64,000 bases of DNA from the NCBI RefSeq assembly GCF_000712055.1, contig NZ_JOOA01000001.1, positions 248,001-312,000 of the forward strand, in the 5' to 3' direction. This document shows, in pieces, positions 24,529-32,512 of the stretch. Position 1 is the first letter of the stretch; each line of letters begins with the position of its first letter. Under the pieces are notes generated by a model. The model did not search any database, was not told the DNA's origin, and worked only from the letters and a program-made list of their open reading frames with translations. Source of the DNA: Ruminococcus sp. HUN007 (GTDB lineage Bacteria > Bacillota > Clostridia > Oscillospirales > Ruminococcaceae). The position numbers and the translations under genes were made by a program.

Positions 24529-24598
24529 TTACAGGCTGCGGAAGCAGACTGTTTATAGATAGCAGTTTTCTGCTCGCAAGAGCGGGAAACTACCTTTG
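24529..24598. repeat. 70-bp accessory-gene 3' hairpin repeat, copy 3
   Basis: Same arms as copies 1 and 2, with one extra base in GGAAGCAGA. It lies directly after the stop of the 173-residue membrane protein gene. Confidence 0.75.
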
Positions 24599-24603
24599 AT
24601 GCG

Positions 24604-25125
24604 TTACTCCTTCCAATTATCGATATACAACTGGTAAAGATCAATCGTTTCTTCCTTATTCCTGTAATGAATAGTCAGCGTATCGCCTTCACTGACGTCA
24701 AATCCTATCTCAAATGAATTGGAATCGTCGTCAAAAGGAAGCCTTAACTTTGGATAAATATACAGATGTTCATGCATTCCGTTTCTTCCGCTATAGTCCT
24801 CTATAATGGTGTTGAAACGGCAGCTGTTTGATTCGGTTGTGAAATCAAGTCGCAAACTTTTTACAGTACTTTTTTTCTCATAGGTCTCAGATTCATCTTC
24901 GTTACTTTGATAACTTGTCCTTACTTCTTCATGAGCATCTATTGTATAATGGGCTTTTTCAGATTTTATCGGTATTATCCCCCAGAAAACAAACATAAAT
25001 ACTCCGAACCAGAATGCTAATGCGGCTAAAGCGACGCCAATTATTTTGAATCTGTTTTGTTTATTAACTTTTTTAAGCGGACGAATGTCCTTATCCGGAA
25101 CAGTTATATTTATATCTTTCGTCAA
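24604..25125 (-). CDS. Single-pass membrane protein, unknown function, 5' end altered
   Basis: The 173-residue protein has a basic cytoplasmic N-terminus (about 1-27), one membrane helix (about 28-50, IIGVALAALAFWFGVFMFVF) and an extracytoplasmic beta-rich domain. No family is recognised. Its only possible start is a TTG that is at the same time the -35 hexamer of the promoter block shared with the DUF4869 and HipA-like genes. No good ribosome site and no promoter of its own are visible. The 5' end was probably replaced by recombination, so expression is doubtful. Confidence 0.5.
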   Translation of the reverse strand: MTKDINITVPDKDIRPLKKVNKQNRFKIIGVALAALAFWFGVFMFVFWGIIPIKSEKAHYTIDAHEEVRTSYQSNEDESETYEKKSTVKSLRLDFTTESNSCRFNTIIEDYSGRNGMHEHLYIYPKLRLPFDDDSNSFEIGFDVSEGDTLTIHYRNKEETIDLYQLYIDNWKE

Positions 25126-25153
25126 TGTAAAATTATCCCGACTGGATTTTTAT

Positions 25154-25182
25154 TGACTTTTCCCATCTAAAGTGGTATAATG
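25154..25182 (+). promoter_or_regulatory. Promoter of the malic enzyme gene
   Basis: TTGACT, 17-base spacer TTTCCCATCTAAAGTGG, TATAAT. About 130 bases of 5' leader follow before the ATG at 25314; I see no known riboswitch in it. Confidence 0.75.
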
Positions 25183-25313
25183 TTATCGTTTTGTGTGTAC
25201 AGAAAACTTACCCATATTACATGAAAAAGAAGATGGTTTATGCTTGATACCGGCGTATAATAAGCATAACACTCTACTATATTTATCAATAATCTCCGAA
25301 AGGAATCATAATC

Positions 25314-26489
25314 ATGAATTACGCAGAAGAATCACTGAAAAAACATTATGAATGGGAAGGCAAGATCGAAGTTATCTGCCGTGCTCCTCTTGAAACAAGA
25401 GACGATCTTTCACTGGCTTACACTCCTGGTGTTGCTGAGCCTTGTCTTGAAATACAGAAGGATGTAAACAAGAGCTATGAACTCACAAGACGTTCTAACC
25501 TCGTTGCTGTTGTTACAGACGGTACTGCTGTTCTCGGTCTCGGCGATATCGGTCCTGAAGCTGGTATGCCTGTTATGGAAGGCAAATGTGCTCTGTTCAA
25601 GGCATTTGGCGACGTTGACGCAATTCCGCTTTGTGTACGTTCAAAGGAAGTAAGCGACATTGTAAACACAGTAAAACTCCTCGCCGGATCATTCGGCGGT
25701 GTAAATCTCGAAGATATTTCCGCTCCGAGATGTTTTGAAATCGAAAAGCAGCTCAAGGCATGCTGTGATATCCCGATATTCCACGATGACCAGCACGGTA
25801 CAGCCGTTGTTACTCTCGCTGCTATGCTCAACGCTCTCAAAGTCGTAGGCAAGAAAATCGACGAGATCAGAGTTGTAACAAGCGGTGCAGGTGCTGCTGG
25901 TATCGCTATTATCAAGCTCCTTATTTCAATGGGTCTTAAGGACGTTGTCCTCTGCGACAGACACGGTGCTATCTACAAGGGCAGACCTGAAGGTATGAAT
26001 CCTGTAAAGGACGAAATGGCTGAGATCACAAACCAGCAGATGAGAAAGGGCAGCCTTGAAGATGTTATCAAGGGCGCTGACGTATTCATCGGTGTATCTG
26101 CTCCGGGATGTGTAACTCCTGAAATGGTAAAGTCAATGGCTAAGGATCCTATCATCTTCCCTATGGCTAACCCAACTCCGGAAATCATGCCTGATGAAGC
26201 TAAGGCTGCAGGTGCTGCTGTTGTTGGTACAGGAAGAAGTGACTTCCCGAACCAGATCAACAATGTTCTCGCATTCCCTGGTATCTTCAGAGGTGCTCTT
26301 GATGTTCGCGCAAGTGATATCAACGATGCAATGAAGATCGCAGCTGCAAAGGCTATCGCTTCATTCGTAACTGACGACAAGCTCAGCGCTGATTACATCA
26401 TCCCAAGTGCACTCGACAAGACTGTTGCTCAGGCAGTAGCAAAGGCTGTTGCTCAGGCAGCAAGAGATACAGGCGTTGCACGTTTATAA
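25314..26489 (+). CDS. Malic enzyme (malate dehydrogenase, oxaloacetate-decarboxylating)
   Basis: The 391-residue cytosolic enzyme converts malate to pyruvate, CO2 and NAD(P)H. The short bacterial form is complete: the N-terminal catalytic domain with LSLAYTPGVAEPCLEI and VTDGTAVLGLGDIGPEAG, the metal and catalytic site IPIFHDDQHGTAVV, and the Rossmann domain VVTSGAGAAGIAI, ending FPMANPTPEI and AVVGTGRSDFPNQINN. The coding sequence uses C-rich codons and looks highly expressed. AAAGGAAT precedes the ATG. Confidence 0.93.
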   Translation: MNYAEESLKKHYEWEGKIEVICRAPLETRDDLSLAYTPGVAEPCLEIQKDVNKSYELTRRSNLVAVVTDGTAVLGLGDIGPEAGMPVMEGKCALFKAFGDVDAIPLCVRSKEVSDIVNTVKLLAGSFGGVNLEDISAPRCFEIEKQLKACCDIPIFHDDQHGTAVVTLAAMLNALKVVGKKIDEIRVVTSGAGAAGIAIIKLLISMGLKDVVLCDRHGAIYKGRPEGMNPVKDEMAEITNQQMRKGSLEDVIKGADVFIGVSAPGCVTPEMVKSMAKDPIIFPMANPTPEIMPDEAKAAGAAVVGTGRSDFPNQINNVLAFPGIFRGALDVRASDINDAMKIAAAKAIASFVTDDKLSADYIIPSALDKTVAQAVAKAVAQAARDTGVARL

Positions 26490-26516
26490 TAATCATCACA
26501 CCACTATATTAAAATA

Positions 26517-26546
26517 AAGGTCACCTGCTGGCGGGTGACCTTTTTG
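26517..26546 (+). terminator. Terminator of the malic enzyme gene
   Basis: AAAGGTCACC pairs with GGTGACCTTTTT; strong stem followed by T5. Confidence 0.8.
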
Positions 26547-26582
26547 TATTATGTATATTAGCAATATGCTTTACAGCACCGC

Positions 26583-27529
26583 CTATTGCATCGAGAAGTG
26601 CTGTACATCCTCTTCGTAATACTGCTCTTCCGTCATCGGCTCGATCTTGCTTACCGGTACTCTGTCGTATTTAATGAATCAAAATCGAAATGAACTGAAC
26701 TCCAGTCGAAGTTCTCGAAGGAATCTGTCTTTCTGTAGTATGCAGAAGTCATTGTACCGTCGGCATCCGGTGACTGGATGAGAATGCGTCCGTCGTCAGT
26801 CATCTGAAGTACCATCTGTTTATGAGGGTAATTATTTACTGCGGCACTACCGGCATTTTTCTCTGTATCCGGATTCTGTTCACCCTTAGGAGGTCCTACA
26901 GGAATGGTTACGGAAGCGTTCAGAACCCCGTTCTCGAAAGTATAGGTCATCTGAAGTTCTGTCTCTGTTGCCTCAGATGTTTTCTGCTGACCTTCAGCAG
27001 CTTCCCCGCCCTGTGAATTCCCGGCAGGAGGACCACCCTGTGCTTTTCCGGCAGGAGAACCGCCCTGCTGTTCATTGCTCTCAACAACAGGAGTTATATT
27101 TATAAACTTACCTGAGCCATCTCCGCCGATTTCCAGATGGCCTGTTGCAGACAACGGAATACCGCAAACTGAATCATATGCAGTATCGTCCTTAGCCATA
27201 ACATCAGCTACCCATAAGCCTTTGAAATCGGACTCACTTACATTAGCATCCGGTTTACACACAGGCATATCTACATAATTCAGATACTTTGACTCGTCAT
27301 ACTTCGCATCAAGATCAAGTTTAATCTCCGGAGGACCACCGTTCTGACCTACTTCTGAAACTTTCTCCGTAACAGCATTCGCAGCTGTTGTATCCGGTAC
27401 GATTTCGGTAACTCCTGCTTCGCATGAGTCAACTTCTTTTGTGACATCTATATTTCTGGAATTCTGACAGCCTGCTGCACAGATGGTTATCATAAATGCT
27501 GCAAGAGCAATGCATATTCTTTTCTTCAT
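26583..27529 (-). pseudogene. Lipoprotein of a CotH operon, frameshifted near the C-terminus
   Basis: The open frame encodes a lipoprotein with signal peptide and lipobox CAAGC (Cys21), Gly/Pro-rich repeats (GGPPAGKAQGGPPAGNSQGG) and a beta-rich domain with VADVMAKDDTAYDS. It stops at 26651. The other frame continues without interruption as YDRVPVSKIEPMTEEQYYEE and ends at 26583, which looks like the natural end. One extra A in the AAA at about 26677 would join them. The start at 27529 (MKKR) sits 9 bases after GGGGAGGGG. It lies 18 bases after the CotH stop. The function is not known; the lost tail may not abolish it. Confidence 0.65.
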
Positions 27530-27547
27530 AATGCTCATCCCCTCCCC

Positions 27548-29491
27548 TTATTCTGCCTTCACAGGTTCACTTGTTTCTGCTTCACTGACTGCTGCGGTTT
27601 CCTCCGGGGCTTTCTGATTCTCTGAAATCTTTTCGCCGCCATTTGAAGCGGCCGGAGGTCCGCCCTGAACTGTAAACAAACCTGCAGTGCCGTACTTCTG
27701 ATGCATAGTTTTTACCGCTTCACTGCGGCATGAAGAAACCTGTACCATTATCGGAACCTTGTCAAACATAGTAAGTGGATTTTTGAAATAATCAAGGATA
27801 AGCTTTGAAAAATGTTCGATGCTTCTGTCCGGATCTTTACCGAGAAAAGCATTTACAACAGGATTTATTACCGATGCCGGAGGGCAGCCGATGATATTTG
27901 TTGCTGATGCCATTTTATAAAGTTCCAGTCCTTCCGGCTCAATCAGAGTTTCAGGCTTTTCCTTCTGTCCTTCCCAGGTAGACGGGATCTCACCGGATGC
28001 CTGACCTCTTACAGACTCAAAACGATATTTCATGTAAAGATCCATATGCTTCATAGCAGCTGAGAACTGCTCGTCTGTATAGAACGTAAGACTTTTCTGA
28101 ACATAAGGTTCGAGCATATCCTTAGTACGAGCTGTCAGTTCCGTATATCGTTTCTCAAGCCCGGTCATTTCCGTGCATATCTCATGATACTGCTCTTTAC
28201 ATTCCTCATTGCTTATCCATTTATGAAGCATCGGCAGCTGTTCAGTACCGCCTACACGATTCGGATTATCGATTGGCATATTGATAAGATCCTTTTCGGC
28301 TGACATAACATTGTCAAGGCCTGTAGTCGTTGTATCAAGGTCCAGATTTCCGAATACATCTCTTATTACAACTCTCGCATCCATTCCGCCGAAGGATTCG
28401 TTGTAATCCCAAGGAATATATGAAAGCACGCCGTTGTTCTCGCATATATAGAAATTCCATGCACGTGCTTTGCTTACAATACTGTCATAGTTGTTCATAA
28501 AGCTGTGAACTGCCCAGTAACGCATAAGCTGATCTGTATCAAGTACGGAAAGTGCCTCTTCCGGTGTACCGTTATTCAGCTTGTTAAGACTGTCTATCAT
28601 GACAGCCTTATCCTCATCGGTGCATTTCAGTTCATCAGAGTCCCAGATGTTCTGATAAGAATCCGCGTTTTCATCAATCCAGCGACAGCATGCTGCGTCT
28701 TTCAGCTCTTCCGGATGCATCTTTGCGGATATTTCACACCATGGTTCCACACGATCCGTCTTGTCAAGATTCGCATAAGCATTTCCTGAGAAAACCTGAA
28801 GCGCCGCCTGCAAATCCGACTGTGTAGCAGCCGCCTCAGATTCCGGCTGATAAAGATCAACCTCTGCATCGCCGTAGTTTCTTACCGCAAAACTCTTGTC
28901 AACATCCTCTACCGCAAGGAACAGAGCGAAATCCTCACCGTTTCTCTGCACAACGGTGTAGCTTGAGAGCGGCGAATGCACTCCCATATCGTTCATCATA
29001 TGATAAGCGATGAAGTCTTTCATGCAGGTAGTATCTGCCGCAAGATTGTTAAGCGACAGCTTGTTCAGTCCGTGATAAGTTGTGTTTTCATCGTTTTTGT
29101 CAAACTTAATACGAAGACCGACGCGTTCATTGGTTTTGTCTTTCCTGCCTCTTGCAAAACTGAAAGAAGCGTGGCCCTTTGCCTTTACAGCTACATTTTT
29201 GAAAACCTCGCCGTCGATCTCGACATCACAGTTTGCATACTCTCTGTTGTCCGAAGTTGCGTCCGCAATTTTCTGCCATTCATCATCAGTGATGATGAGA
29301 TTGACCGTATGCACTTTGGTATCATCAAACAGTGATGCATTAGCATAATCCCCTGAAATGGCTGATTTCTTTATTTCAGCCGCGGCAATCATAGGATTCT
29401 GTCTGTTTAACACCTCGGTTCCATACAGCGCCGTATTCATACCGGCGCAGATAGTCAATGCTGCTGCAAACGCAATAATTTTCTTTCTCAT
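27548..29491 (-). CDS. CotH-type kinase family secreted protein
   Basis: The 647-residue protein has a signal peptide (about 1-25) and the CotH domain (about 50-480). Visible are VAVKAKGHASFSF, LRIKFDKNDENTTYHGLNKL, MKDFIAYHMMNDMGVHSP, LAVEDVDKSFAVRNYG and the metal-binding YIPWDYNESFGG. CotH proteins are atypical protein kinases of spore coats and are also common in cellulosomal and cell-surface gene sets of ruminococci. The C-terminus carries GGPPAAS and Glu/Ala-rich low complexity like its lipoprotein neighbour, so the pair probably works at the cell surface. No dockerin is present. Confidence 0.83.
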   Translation of the reverse strand: MRKKIIAFAAALTICAGMNTALYGTEVLNRQNPMIAAAEIKKSAISGDYANASLFDDTKVHTVNLIITDDEWQKIADATSDNREYANCDVEIDGEVFKNVAVKAKGHASFSFARGRKDKTNERVGLRIKFDKNDENTTYHGLNKLSLNNLAADTTCMKDFIAYHMMNDMGVHSPLSSYTVVQRNGEDFALFLAVEDVDKSFAVRNYGDAEVDLYQPESEAAATQSDLQAALQVFSGNAYANLDKTDRVEPWCEISAKMHPEELKDAACCRWIDENADSYQNIWDSDELKCTDEDKAVMIDSLNKLNNGTPEEALSVLDTDQLMRYWAVHSFMNNYDSIVSKARAWNFYICENNGVLSYIPWDYNESFGGMDARVVIRDVFGNLDLDTTTTGLDNVMSAEKDLINMPIDNPNRVGGTEQLPMLHKWISNEECKEQYHEICTEMTGLEKRYTELTARTKDMLEPYVQKSLTFYTDEQFSAAMKHMDLYMKYRFESVRGQASGEIPSTWEGQKEKPETLIEPEGLELYKMASATNIIGCPPASVINPVVNAFLGKDPDRSIEHFSKLILDYFKNPLTMFDKVPIMVQVSSCRSEAVKTMHQKYGTAGLFTVQGGPPAASNGGEKISENQKAPEETAAVSEAETSEPVKAE

Positions 29492-29534
29492 TTTTCTCTG
29501 CCTTTCTGAGTTTTTTATGTGTATAATTTATAGT

Positions 29535-29557
29535 GAATGTTAAAGCAAGTTTAACAT
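29535..29557 (-). other. Perfect hairpin in the long CotH leader
   Basis: AATGTTAAA pairs with TTTAACATT around a 5-base loop. The leader from the promoter at 29670 to the ATG is about 170 bases, with another GTGCAATGCAC palindrome near 29640. I do not recognise a known riboswitch. Confidence 0.4.
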
Positions 29558-29669
29558 TTACTTGTCTTTGTTTATGCTGTGATCTTTAATCAAATCCAGA
29601 AAATATCCACAGAACTAAACCAGTGATCTGTTTTTTCGTGCATTGCACTGAAAAAAGACGATTAATATT

Positions 29670-29698
29670 ATTTTACCATCGTCGTGATTACCAGTCAA
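29670..29698 (-). promoter_or_regulatory. Promoter of the CotH operon
   Basis: TTGACT (29693-29698), 17-base spacer, TAAAAT (29670-29675), minus strand. The spacer end GATGGTAAAAT resembles that of the shared promoter blocks. Confidence 0.65.
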
Positions 29699-29763
29699 GG
29701 GAATAGTCAAATTACAGATTATATCTTTTCATGTAATATTCTTTTATCGAGTAATATGAAAAT

Positions 29764-29802
29764 AAGGTCTTATCCATATTTTTACGGATAAGACCTTTTT
29801 AT
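29764..29802. terminator. Bidirectional terminator
   Basis: AAGGTCTTATCC pairs with GGATAAGACCTT, followed by T residues on the plus strand and A residues on the other side. Confidence 0.75.
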
Positions 29803-29844
29803 CGTCTGTAACAATCGGTGTGTTTTTCTTCGAAAAACATATTG

Positions 29845-29915
29845 AATTTTTCCAGTCGGAGACAGGAAAAAGTATGATTCATTTTTCGCAGAAAAATGCT
29901 CCTTTTCGACGAAGC
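29845..29915. repeat. Double-hairpin intergenic repeat, copy A
   Basis: TTTTTCCAGTCGGAGACAGGAAAAA followed by ATTTTTCGCAGAAAAAT in spaced form: two adjacent hairpins (TTTTCC/GGAAAA and ATTTTTC/GAAAAAT). It lies 3' of the GGDEF gene. Related copies are at 34827 and 36606. Confidence 0.6.
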
Positions 29916-29923
29916 GTATGTTA

Positions 29924-31441
29924 TTATTGGTTCACTTCATCTTTACGATAAAATCCATACTTCTTTCTGAACTTCTGCTTGGAAATGTACATCTCATTAT
30001 CTGCTCGCTTAAGAATATCGTCAAGGGTTTTATCTCCATCGGTATAATCAGATATGCCGACTGAAACTGAATATCTCTCCCACGGATCTTTATCTGTCTG
30101 ATTATATGATACATCAAGATCGGATTCAAGAGTTTCAACCAGTGCAGCACGATTATCATAATCAGTATTTCTCAGAACGGCTACAAATTCATCGCCTCCA
30201 ATTCTGAAAACCGGAGAATGCGTGAATGTATCACTGATCATCTTACAGCAGCCGCAGATATAGTCATCTCCCTTATCATGACCACAGGTGTCATTAATAA
30301 ATTTCAGATTATTGATATCCATCATCAAAACTGCTATTGATTTGTTTCCGTTTTTAATATCATTTCTGATCTCATCAGCCATCTCGTCAAGCGCTGCATG
30401 ACTGCCTACACCGGTAAGCGCATCACGGAAAGCAACTTTGCTGATCTCACCGATTCTGTTTTCCTTTTCAATTATATCACTTTCGAGCTGACGCATATGT
30501 TTCGTTTCCATATTGGAATAGAAAGCTATCAGGAACAGCATGCAAATTACCAATAACATTGCTATCATCACAAGAAAAAGATTTTTTCTCATATGACCAA
30601 AAACTGATGTCGCATTATATATGGAAATACTCTCCCAGTCTTCAGCCGTAGTTGCTCTGTACACAATATATTCTTCATCTTTATATTTTAATGAAAATGA
30701 ATCAGCATCTGTCTTTCTGAGCTTTTCGACAAGTTCCTTGCCCAAAGTTCCTGTTTCTGCAAAATAATTTTCGCCTATCTGTGTACGGTCAGAATGAGCG
30801 ATAACGTTGTATCTCCTGTCTATTATTAACTCAATATCCGATTCACTGTACGACGCTACATCTTCAGTTATTTTCTGAAGATAATCAAGTGAAAGATCCA
30901 TGGCGATTACGCTTTTTGCATCACAGAGAGTCTTGGAAAGAGAGATCATAACATTACCGGTATTGGCATCGATGTAAGGATCAACGACTGCAACACGTCC
31001 TATATTGGCACGTGCATCAATATACCACGGACGTTCTTCAGGAATAAAATCCGGACCCGGAGTCCAGCCGGTAGTTGTAATGTAGTCTTCCCTGATTTTT
31101 CCATACAGTCCTTTTGTATTTCCGGATGTAATATTTACGACTGCGGCTGACTGATTGAAAATATAATTGCTTATTTCCTCCTGTGAGAGTCCTTCACGGA
31201 TCATATTATCAATTGAATAGCACGCAAGGCGAATCGCATCGGTACCGCTTGAAAGATACTTGTCGATCTGTCGAGCCTGTCTGACCGTGTTCAGTTCACC
31301 GGTTTTTATAATTCTCTGACGCGTTTCATTGCGAAGTGCAGAATAAAACAAAGTGATCATGCTGACAAAAAGAATTGTAATAAAGAGCATGGTCAAAGCG
31401 TATCGCCTTCTGCTGACGCTGGAATTCAGTTTATAATTCAT
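29924..31441 (-). CDS. Cache-domain diguanylate cyclase (GGDEF)
   Basis: The 505-residue membrane protein has a membrane helix at about 13-36, an extracytoplasmic dCache-type sensor (about 40-280, PEERPWYIDARANIGRVAVV, YIDANTGNVMISLSKTL), a second helix (about 285-310) and a GGDEF domain with FRIGGDEFVAVL (about 412-424) and FRDALTGVGSH. The active site is complete, so it should make cyclic di-GMP in response to an outside ligand, often an amino acid in this sensor class. No I-site RxxD is obvious. The start at 31441 follows AAGGGAT. It lies 66 bases after a solute-binding-protein gene. Confidence 0.87.
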   Translation of the reverse strand: MNYKLNSSVSRRRYALTMLFITILFVSMITLFYSALRNETRQRIIKTGELNTVRQARQIDKYLSSGTDAIRLACYSIDNMIREGLSQEEISNYIFNQSAAVVNITSGNTKGLYGKIREDYITTTGWTPGPDFIPEERPWYIDARANIGRVAVVDPYIDANTGNVMISLSKTLCDAKSVIAMDLSLDYLQKITEDVASYSESDIELIIDRRYNVIAHSDRTQIGENYFAETGTLGKELVEKLRKTDADSFSLKYKDEEYIVYRATTAEDWESISIYNATSVFGHMRKNLFLVMIAMLLVICMLFLIAFYSNMETKHMRQLESDIIEKENRIGEISKVAFRDALTGVGSHAALDEMADEIRNDIKNGNKSIAVLMMDINNLKFINDTCGHDKGDDYICGCCKMISDTFTHSPVFRIGGDEFVAVLRNTDYDNRAALVETLESDLDVSYNQTDKDPWERYSVSVGISDYTDGDKTLDDILKRADNEMYISKQKFRKKYGFYRKDEVNQ

Positions 31442-31507
31442 ATGATCATCCCTTATCATAAACCAAACAAAAATCTTGTTTGCTGTAATTATCTTACTAT
31501 TGTTATA

Positions 31508-32320
31508 TCACAGCCGAACCATTTTTTTTGATATCTCTGCAAGTGTTCCGTCTGACTTCATTTCATAGAGTATCTCCTGAACTTTGTTCCTGAGTGAATA
31601 ATCATCATTTCTGAACGCAACAGCGATTTCTTCTTCACCGAGGCTGTCCGGAAGAACATAATACTGCTCATTGTCTGATAAAAGAAAATAGTACGCCATA
31701 ATAGAATCAAAAAACGCTGCATCAATACCGTTATTCTTAAGTTCATTAGTCATTTCAAGATTGTCATCAAAAAATCTTATATTGATATCCGAAGCCAGAT
31801 ACGATTCTTCCAGCGCTTCTTTAGCCGATGAACCGGACTGTACCCCGACAGTTTTTCCTTTTAAGTCACTCATATTCTTTATGGTGCTTTGTTCCGTAAC
31901 AACGAAAATAAGGGTATTTTTCAAATACGGATCAGAAAGATTCATTTCCGCTGCTCGTTCCGGTGTAACGGAAAATCCGTTCCATATGCAGTCAATCGCT
32001 CCGGTGTAAAGATATTCTTCCTTATAATCCCAGTCAATAGGCTGCTTTACAAGTTCAACGCCAAGCCGGTCACATACTTCTTGAGCAAGATCAATATCAA
32101 ACCCGACTATTTCACCTGATTCATTGACAAATCCCATAGGAGGAAATTCGGTATCAAGACCAATAATAAGCTCATTAGATTCCAGAACCAGGTCGAGCGA
32201 TCTGTCATCCTGTGTATCTTTCTTATTTTCAGTATTTCTGTATACAAATACACCTGCAAATACCAAAACCGCGGCAGTACAAAATCCTGCCGCGAGTTTA
32301 AACGCTCTCCGTCCGCTCAT
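31508..32320 (-). CDS. Family 3 solute-binding protein (amino acid-type)
   Basis: The 270-residue protein has an N-terminal membrane anchor or signal (about 5-28) and the family 3 fold: LIIGLDTEFPPMGFVNESGE, IVGFDIDLAQEVCDRLGVEL, DCIWNGFSVTPERAAEMNLS, LKGKTVGVQSGSSAKEAL. It should bind a polar amino acid or similar small ligand outside the membrane. No permease or ATPase gene is nearby. Directly downstream is a Cache-GGDEF gene, so a sensing role is plausible. GAGGGGATTTT precedes the ATG. Confidence 0.82.
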   Translation of the reverse strand: MSGRRAFKLAAGFCTAAVLVFAGVFVYRNTENKKDTQDDRSLDLVLESNELIIGLDTEFPPMGFVNESGEIVGFDIDLAQEVCDRLGVELVKQPIDWDYKEEYLYTGAIDCIWNGFSVTPERAAEMNLSDPYLKNTLIFVVTEQSTIKNMSDLKGKTVGVQSGSSAKEALEESYLASDINIRFFDDNLEMTNELKNNGIDAAFFDSIMAYYFLLSDNEQYYVLPDSLGEEEIAVAFRNDDYSLRNKVQEILYEMKSDGTLAEISKKMVRL

Positions 32321-32512
32321 AAAATCCCCTCTTTCACGAACTGTGCATGATTCCCCTGAACTATATCATAATATATTCGGAAAAGTCTAATTCAAGACTT
32401 TTATCGTTTACTATAATTATAATCAAAAATCATATAGTTTGTCAATATCATTTCGGCTTTTTTCACATATATTTAAATTTACTGACACTAAGATTCTTAA
32501 ACTCTCTGCGCT

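Noticed and set aside
20914..24598. Integron attC-like sites
   Set aside because: The hairpins are gene-associated, but the usual RYYYAAC/GTTRRRY core pair is not evident and no integrase is present.
29521..29670. Cyclic di-GMP riboswitch in the CotH leader
   Set aside because: The leader is long and the next gene downstream in the region makes cyclic di-GMP, but the conserved GEMM core bases are not present.
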